Below are positions 43,372 through 54,360 of a stretch of DNA of 64,000 bases, piece by piece. Origin of the DNA: Actinoplanes subtropicus. GTDB taxonomy: Bacteria > Actinomycetota > Actinomycetes > Mycobacteriales > Micromonosporaceae. Position 1 is the stretch's first letter; each line of letters starts with the position of its first letter. A program made the translations under genes and the position numbers. The DNA is taken from contig NZ_JOJL01000018.1 in NCBI RefSeq assembly GCF_000721705.1, forward strand, positions 1-64,000, written 5' to 3'. Below the pieces are notes generated by a model. That model saw nothing but the letters and a program-made list of their open reading frames with translations, searched no databases and was not told the DNA's origin.

Positions 43372-44286
43372 CTAATGAGCGGGGCAAGGCTCGTTCTCGG
43401 GTGCCAGGCCGAGGGCGGCCAGCTCCGCCAGGAGGTACGCAAGGTCCCCGGCCACCTGGTCCGGCCCGGGGTCGGACACCCGGGACCGCAGTGTCAGGTA
43501 CTCGGTGAGAGGGCCGCCGGCCCCGAACACGTGCCGCAGCGCGGACCGCCACGCCTCGGTCGTCCCGCCCGGCACCGCGGCGAGCCGTACCTCGATGATG
43601 GACAGCCCGGCGTCGGTGAGCGACTCGATGCCGGCGGCCGGTTCGGGCCACGTGCGCGCCACGTGACCGAGGTCGAGGCAGACGCCGAGCCGCTCCTTGT
43701 CGATGCGGCTGAGCGCGGCGACGGTCTGCTCGGGGGTGTCCAGCACGCAGCCGGGCTCGGGCTGGAAGCCGACCCGGATGGCCCGCCCGTTCTGCCAGGC
43801 GAGGTCGGCCAGCCCGGCGGAGAGGCGGCGCAGGATGCCGGCGCTCGCCTTCTCCTCGGCCTCGGCCCAGCCGGCCCGCGGGCCGAGGCCGATGCTGCCG
43901 ACCGCGCCGCGCACGGCGTCCTCGTCGAGCAGGTCGAGCAGGATGCGGGCGAGGTCCAGGGTGTACTCGCGGCGGGCGGGCTCGGTCCACGCGGGGGTGA
44001 GCTCGCCGCCACCCTCGCCGAAGGGCGCGCCGCTCAACGTAACGACCTCGAGGCGGCGGGCGTCGAGCTCGGCACGAAGCCGGGTGCGGGCGCGGCTCTC
44101 GACGGCCAGGGTGGCGGCGAGCGCGGGGGAAAGCCAGAGGTTCACACCGAGCGCGTCCACGCCCAGACGGGCCCGGACGGCACCGTACGTGTCGAGCTGC
44201 CCGACGATGCCAGGTAGATTGCTCTCGGGTCGTGCGACCGCACAGCTGAGGTGCACGATCCGGCCGGAAGGATGTCTCAGCCGCAT
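43372..44286 (-). CDS. EboE-like TIM-barrel protein (metabolite-traffic family)
   Basis: 304 residues from ATG 44286, with GGGAGGA six bases upstream. It has HLSCAVARPESNLPGIVGQL, LGVDALGVNLWLSPALAATL, RRLEVVTLSGAPFGEGG and RVGFQPEPGCVLDTPEQ followed by LGVCLDLGHVA. These are the xylose-isomerase-like barrel motifs with metal-binding Glu and Asp/His seen in EboE. In typical eboA-F clusters it sits with prenyl- and sugar-modifying genes; here it stands alone. A role in handling an envelope metabolite precursor is inference. Confidence 0.65.
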   Translation of the reverse strand: MRLRHPSGRIVHLSCAVARPESNLPGIVGQLDTYGAVRARLGVDALGVNLWLSPALAATLAVESRARTRLRAELDARRLEVVTLSGAPFGEGGGELTPAWTEPARREYTLDLARILLDLLDEDAVRGAVGSIGLGPRAGWAEAEEKASAGILRRLSAGLADLAWQNGRAIRVGFQPEPGCVLDTPEQTVAALSRIDKERLGVCLDLGHVARTWPEPAAGIESLTDAGLSIIEVRLAAVPGGTTEAWRSALRHVFGAGGPLTEYLTLRSRVSDPGPDQVAGDLAYLLAELAALGLAPENEPCPAH

Positions 44287-44819
44287 CAGAGTCCTCCCCG
44301 GGCGTGTGAGCCGGTGCATCTGCACGTGCATCGGCGCGTGCTAGGGCGTCCAGTATGGACCATGTCACGCGCGTCGATCGACGTGCGCGATCCGGTCCGG
44401 CGGGTTGCCATGACGCCTCCATCCGTGGGGTCGACCTGACCTCGGATACGAGCGTCATGTGTCCACAGGATCAGCGGCGTACGCGCCGTGCGACGTTGTG
44501 ACCCGCACGAACATGATCCGGGGCCGCCTCAATCATCGTCCTTCGTGGATATGTGCGGCCAGGGTGACCTGCCGGTAGGTACGCGTTCGGGTGGCCGCGC
44601 CAGGCTCCGAAGAGCGCTATCTATGTGCGCCATATGCACTTTCGGACACGCACGCGACGCTCACCCGTGCGAGCGCATGCCGGCGCCCCGCTGCCGGCCG
44701 CGCCGAGCCGCGGGCCGGCGCCGCCGGCGCGCGGCCCGGCCGCCCGCTCGCCGACCCGACGTTAGAAACCTCCAGGTGGAGGGCATTCTTCGGAAAAGCC
44801 CCGTCCGAGGAGAGCCGCG
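44287..44819. other. 533-bp spacer, no gene recognised
   Basis: The open frames here are Arg/Pro-rich and show no family signs. A CCTCC/GGAGG inverted pair with a four-base loop lies at about 44769-44783 in the YihY leader. A palindrome-like GTGCGCCATATGCAC lies near 44625-44640. Both are only visual observations. Confidence 0.35.
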
Positions 44820-45950
44820 ATGAAACTCGGTCATCACGACGACGACGAGTCGAAGACCGCCACCGTCGCCCCGCAAGACTCACCGGAAGCCGCCCACGCG
44901 CGCGCTCGCGGCGCCGAGGACTTCGACCTCGCGGCGGCGGCCACCACCCGGACCGGTGCCGACGCCAACGAGATCGGCGAGACGATCCCGCCGTCGGCCG
45001 GTCCGAGCAGACCGTCACAGCTGCGGCCGCGGGGGATCTTCGCCGCGGTCCGGCGGACCTTCAAGCAGTACTCCGAGGACAACATCTCCGACTGGGCGGC
45101 CGCGCTCACCTACTACGGCATCCTGTCGATCTTCCCGGCCGCGCTGGTGCTGGTGTCGCTCCTCGGGTTCCTCAACAAGAACGGCCAGCAGACCGTCACG
45201 GACACGATCAAGGATCTGACCGGGAACAAGCAGATCCAGGACCTGACCGGCACCGTGCTCGGCCAGGTCCAGGGCTCGGGCAAGGCAAGTTTCGCGGCGA
45301 TCCTGGGCATCGTGGTCGCGTTCTGGTCGGCTTCCGGTTACATCGCGGCGTTCATGCGCGCCTCGAATGCCGTCTACGACGTGCCGGAGGGCCGGCCGAT
45401 CTGGAAGACGCTGCCGATCCGGGTCGGCGTCACCGCGGTGGTCGGCCTGATGCTGATCGTGTCGGCCTTCATCGTGGTCTTCACCGGCAGCCTGGCCCAG
45501 GTGGTCGGTGAGAAGCTCGGTTTCGGCGGGGTCGCGGTCACCACCTGGAACATCGCCAAGTGGCCGGTGCTGGTGATCCTGATCAGCCTGATGTTCGCGA
45601 TCCTCTACTGGGCCTCGCCGAACGCGAAGACCGGTGGTTTCCGCTGGGTCAGCCCGGGCGGGATCTTCGCGGTGGTGCTGTGGCTGGCCGCCTCGGCCGC
45701 CTTCGCGATCTACCTGGCCAACTTCGCCAACTACAACAAGACCTACGGCACGCTCGGCGGGGTCATCGCCTTCCTGGTCTGGCTGTGGATCTCCAACATC
45801 GCGATCCTGCTCGGCGCCGAACTCGACGCGGAGCTGGAACGCGGCCGGGCGATCGCGGCCGGCCACGACCCCTCCGACGAGCCGTTCCTCGAGCTGCGCG
45901 ACTCCCGGAAGCTCAAGAAGGGCAGCGAGAAGGGCCTCACCGTCGACTGA
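44820..45950 (+). CDS. YihY/BrkB-family inner-membrane protein
   Basis: 376 residues. The ~70-residue hydrophilic N-terminus is acidic and Ala-rich. ISDWAAALTYYGILSIFPAA is the signature start of the domain. Six membrane helices follow, with FWSASGYIAAFMRASNAVYD and GGVIAFLVWLWISNIAILLG at the end. Once called RNase BN, the family is now regarded as a membrane protein of uncertain function. ATG 44820 has GAGGAG upstream. Confidence 0.9.
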   Translation: MKLGHHDDDESKTATVAPQDSPEAAHARARGAEDFDLAAAATTRTGADANEIGETIPPSAGPSRPSQLRPRGIFAAVRRTFKQYSEDNISDWAAALTYYGILSIFPAALVLVSLLGFLNKNGQQTVTDTIKDLTGNKQIQDLTGTVLGQVQGSGKASFAAILGIVVAFWSASGYIAAFMRASNAVYDVPEGRPIWKTLPIRVGVTAVVGLMLIVSAFIVVFTGSLAQVVGEKLGFGGVAVTTWNIAKWPVLVILISLMFAILYWASPNAKTGGFRWVSPGGIFAVVLWLAASAAFAIYLANFANYNKTYGTLGGVIAFLVWLWISNIAILLGAELDAELERGRAIAAGHDPSDEPFLELRDSRKLKKGSEKGLTVD

Positions 45951-45955
45951 CCCGA

Positions 45956-46786
45956 TCACTTGCACAGCATCTTCCCCATCCGCCGGCCGGCCAGCGTGAG
46001 ACCGACTGCGAGCAGCGCCAGCAGGTAGAGCACGTCGACCAACTGGCGCGGGCCGACTGGGCCGAGGCTCAGCGCCCGGGTCAGGTCGACCGAGCGGTAC
46101 AGCGGGGTCACCTCGATCAGCCAGCGCACCGGCGCCGGGTAGTGGCCCGGCGGCACGAACGTGCCGGAGAACAGGAACAGCGCGAACTGCGCGGACGCGA
46201 TCAGGTCGAAATCCTGCCAGCTGCGGATCACCGTCGAGGTGGCCATGCCGAGCGCGCCGAACGCGAACCCGACCAGGACCGTCGCCGGCAGCATGGCGAG
46301 CGCCCGCATCGCCGTCGTGAGGTCGAGCGCCACCATGATGACCAGGAACGCGGCCGAGTAGAGCACCCCGCGCACCATCGCCCAGGCCAGCTCCCCGAGG
46401 GCGATCTCGATCGGCCGGATCGGCGTCGCGAGCATGCCCTCGTACAGGCGCATGAACTTCATCTTGCCGAAGAAGTTGAACGTGGTCTCGGACAGCGCCC
46501 CGGTCATCGCGGCCGAGGCGAGCATGGCCGGCGCGACGAACTCCGCATACCCCACCAGGCGGCCGTCGGGCAGCCGCAGGTCGCCGATCAGCGCGCCCAC
46601 GCCGATCCCGATCGAGAACAGGTACAGCACCGGCTCCACGAACCCGGAGATCATCACCACCCAGTACATCGATCGCAGGCAGCTGATGTTCCGCTCGGTC
46701 ACCGACGCCGCGCGCCGCCCACTCCCCTCGAACACAGTGCCTTTCCAAGAGGCAAGCCGGGGCAGGACCAGACTGACCATCGGCAT
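45956..46786 (-). CDS. ABC-2 type transporter permease
   Basis: 276 residues with six membrane helices and the ABC-2 signature region ALFLFSGTFVPPGHYP followed by WLIEVTPLYRSVDLTRA. It resembles DrrB/NodJ-type permeases. It is the last gene of a three-gene exporter operon, one base after the paired permease's stop. A heterodimer with the neighbouring permease is likely. Confidence 0.88.
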   Translation of the reverse strand: MPMVSLVLPRLASWKGTVFEGSGRRAASVTERNISCLRSMYWVVMISGFVEPVLYLFSIGIGVGALIGDLRLPDGRLVGYAEFVAPAMLASAAMTGALSETTFNFFGKMKFMRLYEGMLATPIRPIEIALGELAWAMVRGVLYSAAFLVIMVALDLTTAMRALAMLPATVLVGFAFGALGMATSTVIRSWQDFDLIASAQFALFLFSGTFVPPGHYPAPVRWLIEVTPLYRSVDLTRALSLGPVGPRQLVDVLYLLALLAVGLTLAGRRMGKMLCK

Positions 46787-46787
46787 C

Positions 46788-47546
46788 TCAGATCACCAAC
46801 CGTCGGCGGAACCGGGAATGGGCCAGCCGCCAGCCCAACACGCACCAGGCCAGCAGATAGATCGCGTGCCACAGGCCGATCAGGCCGGGCGCCCGGCCGA
46901 GCATCGCGTCCCGGCACAGCTCGACGCCGTGCCACAGCGGCAGCAGCCAGGCGACCCAGCGCAGCAGGACGGGCAGCGACTCGACCGGGAAGAACACCCC
47001 GGAGAACAGCGACATCGGCAGCACCGCGAAGCGCAGCAGGATCGGCAGGTAGCTCTCGCTGCCGACGGTCGCGCTGTACGCCACCGTCGGCGCCGCCACC
47101 GCCAGCCCGGCCAGCGCCGCCACCGGCACCGCGAGCGGCGCCCACCACGAGCCGACCGCGCCGAACAGCACCCCGACGCCGAGGAACACGGCCGCGCTGA
47201 CCACGATGCGGAACAACATGTACGCCAGGTGGCCGCCGAGGATGTCGGCCACCCGCAGCGGCGCCGCGGCCTGCGCGAAATACACCTTCAGCCACTCGAA
47301 GTTGCCGAACACCGGCCAGAGCGACTCGCCGATCGCGGTCTGCACCGCGGTCGACGCGATCAGGCCGGGCACGATCCAGTCGAGATAGGGCACGCCCGCC
47401 ACCCCGCCGGTCACGTACGCGCCGACGCCGAGGCCGAACCCGACCATGGTCAACAGCGGCATGACCAGGGTGGACAGTGCGCTGGCCCGCCACGTGCGGC
47501 GGTAGTTGACCAGGTAGTACTCGAAGACGTAGGCCCCGGCGGTCAT
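46788..47546 (-). CDS. ABC-2 type transporter permease
   Basis: 252 residues, six helices. VMPLLTMVGFGLGVGAYVTG and PMSLFSGVFFPVESLPVLLR then LLPLWHGVELCRDAMLG are the ABC-2/NodJ patterns. It pairs with the permease at 45956-46786. A ~200-bp gap separates it from the ATPase gene, unusual within such an operon. Confidence 0.88.
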   Translation of the reverse strand: MTAGAYVFEYYLVNYRRTWRASALSTLVMPLLTMVGFGLGVGAYVTGGVAGVPYLDWIVPGLIASTAVQTAIGESLWPVFGNFEWLKVYFAQAAAPLRVADILGGHLAYMLFRIVVSAAVFLGVGVLFGAVGSWWAPLAVPVAALAGLAVAAPTVAYSATVGSESYLPILLRFAVLPMSLFSGVFFPVESLPVLLRWVAWLLPLWHGVELCRDAMLGRAPGLIGLWHAIYLLAWCVLGWRLAHSRFRRRLVI

Positions 47547-47679
47547 CGCGGCCCGCCGATCGCGTGCGGTGGACCCATGGTCACGACTGAGTTAACGTTA
47601 GTTTCGGACATCATGGCGGCAAACCTTCCGAGTCGGCGGTTAGGGTGTCCGAACCCGAGGGGGCCTCGGCCCTGTCGTC

Positions 47680-47710
47680 CTCCCGCTCCGGGCCTCGCCC
47701 GGGGCGGGAG
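47680..47710 (-). terminator. Imperfect hairpin between exporter ATPase and permease genes
   Basis: CTCCCGC faces GCGGGAG, with an inner bulged CC-GGG/CCC-GG stem. It lies 30-60 bases downstream of the ATPase stop (minus strand). It could attenuate transcription into the permeases. No U run is clear. Confidence 0.4.
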
Positions 47711-47742
47711 TGTCGTGCCAAGCCCCAAAACACGCGCCGTCA

Positions 47743-48666
<924 letters not shown>

Positions 48667-48707
48667 GCCGCCGACCCTAGGTGGCGGGTACGACAAAAAC
48701 CTCCGAG

Positions 48708-49229
48708 TTACTCGGGCGGCGCCGTCGCACCCTGAGCCGCGGAAACCAGCTCGCCGGTCAGCTCGACGACCGCCGGAAGCTTCACCGGCGTGCCCGAGTC
48801 GTACCGCACCGACCAGGTCAGGCCGTTCTTGCCCGGCGCACGGCGACCGACCACCCGCACCCCGCCCGCGTTCAGCGGGTGATGCGACGTGTACGCCACC
48901 GACTTCGTCACCCGCGTGCGCACCTGATCGGGCAGCTCACCCGGCTCGAGCAGCAGGAACCCGATCACCGGGGCGTCCACCAGCACGGCGTACTCGTCGC
49001 GCTCCTCGGCCACCTCGGACGGGATGATCCGCAGCTCCCGCCCCGACCACGCCGCCTTGTGGATCTCGTGCCAGCCCAGCCGCTTACCGCCGGGCAGCCA
49101 CAGCCCGAGATTGGTGGCCACCAGCGCCTTGTCCCCGTCGACCGGCGCCCAGGTCAGGACCCGCTCCTCCGGCTCGAGGGCGGGCTTCAACGCCGCGGGC
49201 AGCTTGGGCCGCCGCCGAAGAAAACTCAC
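48708..49229 (-). CDS. Conserved actinobacterial protein downstream of dnaG
   Basis: 173 residues. It begins MSFLRRRPKLPAALKPALEP; the beta-rich body includes RVLTWAPVDGDKALVATNLG, then LWLPGGKRLGWHEIHKAAW. The pattern of two antiparallel strands and a Trp suggests a PH-like fold. It overlaps dnaG by 4 bases (49226-49229), so it is co-translated. No function known. Confidence 0.7.
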   Translation of the reverse strand: MSFLRRRPKLPAALKPALEPEERVLTWAPVDGDKALVATNLGLWLPGGKRLGWHEIHKAAWSGRELRIIPSEVAEERDEYAVLVDAPVIGFLLLEPGELPDQVRTRVTKSVAYTSHHPLNAGGVRVVGRRAPGKNGLTWSVRYDSGTPVKLPAVVELTGELVSAAQGATAPPE

Positions 49230-51082
49230 AATCCACCTGCCGCCTGTTCGCGCAACGCGCGTGCCTGCTGTTCCAGCGAGAAGAGCTCCCCGGCCAGCGC
49301 CAGGTACTCATCCTTGTACGCCACCGGGTTCACCCGCTGCACCTTCGATTTGAGATCACGAATCCGGGTGGTCACCGAACCCATCTGCAGCCGGGCCAGG
49401 GTGATCTGCACATACCGCGGGTCGACCATGCCGTCCACGTGCAGCGGCTCCACCGACAGCTCCGAGATCAGGCCCTTGCCGGCCAGGTCGTCGCAGGAGT
49501 CGCGTACCTTCTCGATCCACACCACCCCGCCGGCCGAGACCGACTGCACCCCGCCGGCCTCCTGGATGGCCGTACGGATCGCCTGGTACACCCCGTCGCC
49601 GTAGTTCTCCGGGCCGACCGTGTCGAACATCGGCCCGGCCAGCACCGGCTCCTGCAGGGCCAGCTTCAGCGACTCCCGCTCGACCTGCCGCTGCGGCGCC
49701 TCCGCGGCCCGGGCGACCGGTGCCGCCTCCGCCGGCGTGGAGCCGCGCAGGGCCGCGTTCACCGCACGCTGCACCGGTTCCAGATCCATCCCGAGGTCGC
49801 CGGCGAGCTTCCGCGCGTACTCCGGCCGCTTTTCCCTGTCCTTGATCTTGGCAACCAGCGGCGCGGCCCGGCGCATCGCCTCGACCCGCCCCTCGACCGT
49901 GTCCAGATCGAAGCGCGCGATCGTGTGCCGCAGCGCGAAGTCGACCAGCGGCTCCCGCCCGGCGATCAGGTCGCGCACCGCGAGATCGCCCTTGGCCAGC
50001 CGCAGCTCGCACGGGTCCATGTTGTCCGGGCTGACCGCGATGAAGGTGCGCCCGACGAACCGCTGGTCCTCCTCGAAGGCCCGCAGCGCCGCCTTCTGCC
50101 CCGCCGCGTCCCCGTCGAAGGTGTAGATGATCTCGCCGGTGAAGCTGTCGCTGTCCATCAGCAGCCGGCGCAGCACCCCGATGTGATCGACGCCGAACGC
50201 CGTGCCGCAGGTCGCCACCGCCGTCGGCTCGCCCGCCTCGTGACAGGCCATCACGTCGGTGTACCCCTCGACGATCACCGCCCGGCCGCGCTTGGCGATC
50301 TCCCGTTTGGCCTGGTCGATGCCGTAGAGCACGTGCGACTTCTTGTACAGCGGCGACTCGGGCGTGTTCAGGTATTTCGGCCCGTCATCGTCGTCGAACA
50401 GCTTCCGCGCCCCGAACCCGATCACGTCCCCGGTCAGGTCCTTGATCGGCCACAGCAGCCGCCGCCGGAACCGGTCGATCAGCGACCCCGACCGGGCCGG
50501 CTTGGTGAGCCCGGCCGAGTTCAGCTCCTCGGCGGTGAAACCCTTCTGCCGCAGGTGCTTGGCGAGCGCGTCCCACGAGTCGGGCGCGAACCCGCACCCG
50601 TACCGCTCGGCGGCGTCCCGCCCGAATCCGCGCTGGGCGAGAAACTCGCGGGCCTTCCGCGCCCCCGGCGTACCGAGCTGATCGCGATAGAACTCGGCCG
50701 CCGCCACATGCGCCGCGAGCAGCCGCTGCCGATGCCCCGTCTGCGGCCGCGGCGCGCTCGGGGAATTATCCGTCTCGTACCGAAGCTGAATGCCGGCACG
50801 GGAGGCGAGACGCTCAATCGACTCGATGAACGACAGATGCTCCGCGTCCATCAGGAATTTGATCGCGTCTCCGCCCTGGCCGCAGCCATGGCAGTAGAAG
50901 ACATTTCGGGCAGGAGCGACCGTGAAGGACGGGGTCTTCTCGTCATGGAAGGGGCACAGCCCCTTCAGGTTGCCGCCGCCCGCGGGCCGCAACGTCACCG
51001 ACTCGCCGATGATGTCGGCGATCGACGTCCGGTCCCGGACCAGCGCGATGTCCTCGTCCTTGACCCTGGCCACGGCAGACAT
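49226..51082 (-). CDS. dnaG: DNA primase
   Basis: 618 residues. The N-terminal zinc finger is CPFHDEKTPSF with YCHGCGQGGD (CHC2 type). The TOPRIM core has VIVEGYTDVMACHEAG and YTFDGDAAGQKAALRAF. The C-terminal helicase-binding region ends in coiled helices (LKSKVQRVNPVAYKDEYLA). It makes RNA primers for replication. It lies 11 bp downstream of dgt on the same strand and overlaps the next gene by ATGA. Confidence 0.96.
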   Translation of the reverse strand: MSAVARVKDEDIALVRDRTSIADIIGESVTLRPAGGGNLKGLCPFHDEKTPSFTVAPARNVFYCHGCGQGGDAIKFLMDAEHLSFIESIERLASRAGIQLRYETDNSPSAPRPQTGHRQRLLAAHVAAAEFYRDQLGTPGARKAREFLAQRGFGRDAAERYGCGFAPDSWDALAKHLRQKGFTAEELNSAGLTKPARSGSLIDRFRRRLLWPIKDLTGDVIGFGARKLFDDDDGPKYLNTPESPLYKKSHVLYGIDQAKREIAKRGRAVIVEGYTDVMACHEAGEPTAVATCGTAFGVDHIGVLRRLLMDSDSFTGEIIYTFDGDAAGQKAALRAFEEDQRFVGRTFIAVSPDNMDPCELRLAKGDLAVRDLIAGREPLVDFALRHTIARFDLDTVEGRVEAMRRAAPLVAKIKDREKRPEYARKLAGDLGMDLEPVQRAVNAALRGSTPAEAAPVARAAEAPQRQVERESLKLALQEPVLAGPMFDTVGPENYGDGVYQAIRTAIQEAGGVQSVSAGGVVWIEKVRDSCDDLAGKGLISELSVEPLHVDGMVDPRYVQITLARLQMGSVTTRIRDLKSKVQRVNPVAYKDEYLALAGELFSLEQQARALREQAAGGL

Positions 51083-51093
51083 CTTGCCTCGCG

Positions 51094-52308
51094 TCAGGCT
51101 CGCGCCGCCACCAGGGTCCGGTGCCAGGCCACCGCGGCCGGGTCGGTGAGCGACGCGACCTGGTCGATCACCACGCGTAGTGCCGCGGCGTCACTCTCCG
51201 CCATCTCGTACAGGGGCCGAAAAACCACGTCCAAACCTTCGGGCGTACGGGTGAGAGCGTCCACGAGCTCGACAAGGATCGTCCGTTGCTGTTCGTACCA
51301 GCCTTCCGCCGCCCGACTCCGCATCACGTAGCGCAACGCCATGCCCTTCAGCAGCGCGCACTGGTTACGCACCGTTCGCGGGACGATGAGGTCGGCGTCG
51401 TACCGGCGGACCGGCTCGGTCCCGAAGCGGCTCTGCGTGGCGCCGACCGCGGAGGCGACGAACCGGCCGGTCAGGATGCTGGTCATCCGTTTGAGGGTGA
51501 CCTGGGCGGAGTAGGTGCCGTCGTAATCGGCGACCGGCGCCACCGCCGGGTCGGCCAGCAACTGGTCGAGGGCGGCGGCGAGCGCGTCGGCCGGCTCGTC
51601 GGAGTAGGTAGCGGCGACGTCGGCGCACAGCTCGGCCCGCTCGGCCGGGTCGTCGAGCAGCGGGCGCAGCGTCAGGTAGCCGCCGTGCACGCCGTCCTCG
51701 ACGTCGTGCACCGAGTACGCGACGTCGTCGGCCCAGTCCATCACCTGGGCCTCGAGGCAGCGGCGCTCGCCGAGGTCGCCGGGGCGCATCCAGTCGAAGA
51801 CCGGCCGGTCGTCGGCGTAGATGCCGAACTTGCGGGTGCCGGGTTTGCGGGGCCAGGGGTATTTGCTGCACGCGTCGAGGGAGGCGCGGGTGAGGTTGAG
51901 CCCGCCGCCGGGGACCTTCGCCTCGAGCCGGGTCAGCACGCGCAGGGTCTGCGCGTTGCCCTCGAAGCCGCCGCAGGGCTGGGCGACCTGGTCGAGGGCG
52001 GTCTCGCCGTTGTGGCCGAAGGGCGGGTGGCCGAGGTCGTGGGCGAGCCCGGCGACGTCGACGACGTCCGGGTCGCAGCCGAGCCGGGCGCCCATCTCGC
52101 GGGAGATCTGGGCGACTTCGAGGGAGTGGGTCAATCGGGTACGCAGGAAATCGTCCGACCCGGCGGTGTGCACCTGGGTCTTGGCCGCCAGCCGGCGGAA
52201 CCCGGCCGAGTGCAACACCCGGGCCCGGTCCCGCTGGTATGGGGTTCTTCCGTAGCCGCTGTCCTTGGTCGGTTCGGGTATCCACCGCTGGGCGTCGAAC
52301 GCCGTCAT
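51094..52308 (-). CDS. dgt: Deoxyguanosinetriphosphate triphosphohydrolase-like protein
   Basis: 404 residues. HD-domain metal ligands are TRLTHSLEVAQISREM (H), LAHDLGHPPFGHNGE (HD) and VMDWADDVAYSVHDVED (second D). YGRTPYQRDRARVLHSAGFR is the family N-terminus. Members hydrolyse dNTPs to nucleoside plus triphosphate and tune dNTP pools, which fits placement before dnaG. It is divergent from the chemoreceptor, 44 bp away. Confidence 0.93.
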   Translation of the reverse strand: MTAFDAQRWIPEPTKDSGYGRTPYQRDRARVLHSAGFRRLAAKTQVHTAGSDDFLRTRLTHSLEVAQISREMGARLGCDPDVVDVAGLAHDLGHPPFGHNGETALDQVAQPCGGFEGNAQTLRVLTRLEAKVPGGGLNLTRASLDACSKYPWPRKPGTRKFGIYADDRPVFDWMRPGDLGERRCLEAQVMDWADDVAYSVHDVEDGVHGGYLTLRPLLDDPAERAELCADVAATYSDEPADALAAALDQLLADPAVAPVADYDGTYSAQVTLKRMTSILTGRFVASAVGATQSRFGTEPVRRYDADLIVPRTVRNQCALLKGMALRYVMRSRAAEGWYEQQRTILVELVDALTRTPEGLDVVFRPLYEMAESDAAALRVVIDQVASLTDPAAVAWHRTLVAARA

Positions 52309-52352
52309 GATCTCAGCCTAAGCGGCCCGTCCCGCTTGCCGATGTACTAGAC

Positions 52353-53939
52353 GTGGAGTCCGATTCGCCGTCGCGCAGCATCACGATCCTCGCCCGCCTG
52401 GTGGTCATGGCCGTGGCCGGGCTGCTCTCCGTGGGCCTGGTCGTGGGCTTCGCCATCTACAGCTCGTCGGCGCAGGCCAGCGCGGGCCGCGAAATGGCCC
52501 GGGTCAGCGACGGCATGAGCGACCAGTGGAACGCCGACATGATGCACGACGGGCTGCGCGCGGACGTGATGTCGGCGATGTACGCGACCAACGACGCGCA
52601 GCGCCAGGCGTACGGCGTCCAGGACGTCACCGAACACGCCAAGACGATCCTGGAGATGTTCGACGCGGCGGCCGCCGAGGCCCCGACCGACCTGCAGCCG
52701 CAATACGCCGCTGTGCGTCCCCGCCTGGTCGTCTACGCGGACACCGCGGTGTCCCTGGTCGAGACCGCCGGCACCGATCACGCCAAGGCCAAGGCGCAGC
52801 TCGAGGGCTATCTGGCAATCTACTCGGAGCTCGAGGAGAAGCTCGGCGCGCTCGACGACGCGATGCTCAAGGCGGTCAAGGCGGCCAGCGACAACGGCAC
52901 CGCGAAGGCCCGGAGCAGCGACTGGATCATCGTGCTGGCCGGTCTGGCCGGGGCGGTCATCACGGTGCTCGCCGGGTTGCTGACGCTGCGGGCGATCCGC
53001 CGGCCGCTGCGCGAGATGCTGACCGGCCTGCGGGCGGCGGCCGGCTGCGATCTGACCGTACGGGTGCCGGTGCTGCGCCGGGACGAGCTCGGCGAGATGG
53101 CGGGCGCGCTGAACGGCGCGATGGGCGCGCTGCGGGACACCGTGGCGGCGACCTCGGCGAGCGTGGGCACCCTGTCGGCGGCGAGCGTGGACCTGCGGAC
53201 GCTGGCCGGCCAGTTGGACACCTCGGCCGAGCAGACCTCGGCGCAGGCGCACAGCGCGGACTCGGCGGCGCACAACGTGTCGTCGATGGTGAACGACATG
53301 ATGGGCGCGACCGAGCAGATGGCCTCGTCGATCCGGGAGATCTCCCGGCAGACGACCTCGGCGACGGCGACCACCAGCGAGGCCAACCGGAACGCGGCGG
53401 AGACGGCGGCGGCGGTGGCCCGGCTGAGCGAGGCGAGCCGCGAGGTCGGCGACATCGTCCAGCTGATCACGAACATCGCCGAGCAGACGAACCTGCTGGC
53501 GCTGAACGCGACGATCGAGGCGGCCCGGGCCGGCGAGGCCGGCAAGGGCTTCGCCGTGGTCGCCACCGAGGTCAAGGACCTGGCGCAGGAGACCGCGCAG
53601 GCGACCGCGGACATCACCGCGAAGATCTCGGCGATCCAGGAGATGACCTCGGGCACCGCCGACGCGATCGCGGCGATCACCGCGGTGATCGAGCAGATCG
53701 ACGACGGTCAGCGGGCGATCGCGGCCGCGGTCGAAGAGCAGTCGGCGACCACCGACCTGATGTCGCGCAACGTCGGCGAGGTGTCGTCGGCGGCCGCCGA
53801 GATCCGGGCCACGGTCTCGAACATCACCCGGTCGACGGACGCGACCGTCGGCGGGGCGAACACCACCCGCGGCTCCGCCGAGCAGGTGAGCTCGGCGGCC
53901 GGGGAGATCCAGACGCTGATCAGCCGCTTCCGCTACTGA
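52353..53939 (+). CDS. Methyl-accepting chemotaxis protein
   Basis: 528 residues from GTG 52353. Membrane helices lie at ~12-36 ([20 protein letters not shown]) and ~190-212 ([20 protein letters not shown]), with a ~150-residue helical sensor between. A HAMP domain follows (~213-265, [20 protein letters not shown]), then the signalling domain with the hairpin tip [20 protein letters not shown]. No CheA, CheW or CheY gene is adjacent. It fits the motile spores of Actinoplanes-like organisms. Downstream Roadblock proteins are on the same strand but 680 bp away. Confidence 0.92.
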   Translation: MESDSPSRSITILARLVVMAVAGLLSVGLVVGFAIYSSSAQASAGREMARVSDGMSDQWNADMMHDGLRADVMSAMYATNDAQRQAYGVQDVTEHAKTILEMFDAAAAEAPTDLQPQYAAVRPRLVVYADTAVSLVETAGTDHAKAKAQLEGYLAIYSELEEKLGALDDAMLKAVKAASDNGTAKARSSDWIIVLAGLAGAVITVLAGLLTLRAIRRPLREMLTGLRAAAGCDLTVRVPVLRRDELGEMAGALNGAMGALRDTVAATSASVGTLSAASVDLRTLAGQLDTSAEQTSAQAHSADSAAHNVSSMVNDMMGATEQMASSIREISRQTTSATATTSEANRNAAETAAAVARLSEASREVGDIVQLITNIAEQTNLLALNATIEAARAGEAGKGFAVVATEVKDLAQETAQATADITAKISAIQEMTSGTADAIAAITAVIEQIDDGQRAIAAAVEEQSATTDLMSRNVGEVSSAAAEIRATVSNITRSTDATVGGANTTRGSAEQVSSAAGEIQTLISRFRY

Positions 53940-54292
53940 CCGGGCTTCTTCGCGGACAGCACGCAGAACTCGTTGCCCTCGGGGTCGGCGAGCACGACCC
54001 AGCTCACGTCGCCCTGACCGATGTCGGCCGGGCGGGCCCCCATGTCGACCAGCCGCTCGACCTCCGCCTCCTGATCGTCCGGGCGCAGGTCGAGGTGCAG
54101 CCGGTTCTTCGCCGTCTTCCGGTCGGGAACCGGGGTGAAGAGCAGGCCGGGCAGCTCGCCGGGGGACCGACGGATCTCCACCTCGTCCGGCGCCTCGTGC
54201 ACGATCACGTACCCGAGCGCCTCGGCCCACCATCGGGCCAGACGGTGCGGATCGTCGGCGTCCACGACGACCTGTTCCCAGCTGATCGGCAT
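53933..54292 (-). CDS. VOC (glyoxalase/bleomycin resistance) superfamily protein
   Basis: 119 residues. [20 protein letters not shown], then [35 protein letters not shown] and [13 protein letters not shown] are the beta-alpha-beta-beta-beta halves of the fold with the usual His and Glu metal ligands. Substrate unknown. It converges on, and overlaps by 7 bases, the chemoreceptor stop. Confidence 0.85.
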   Translation of the reverse strand: MPISWEQVVVDADDPHRLARWWAEALGYVIVHEAPDEVEIRRSPGELPGLLFTPVPDRKTAKNRLHLDLRPDDQEAEVERLVDMGARPADIGQGDVSWVVLADPEGNEFCVLSAKKPGQ

Positions 54293-54360
54293 ATGGCCGC
54301 CTCCTTATCGAAAAGTGACGATCATGTTACGCGCCTTGGGCGGAAGCGACTCGTCTCCGC

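Noticed and set aside
44488..44823. 111-codon plus-strand frame before the YihY gene
   Set aside because: Arg/Pro-rich with no ribosome site or family signs; it overlaps the YihY ribosome site.
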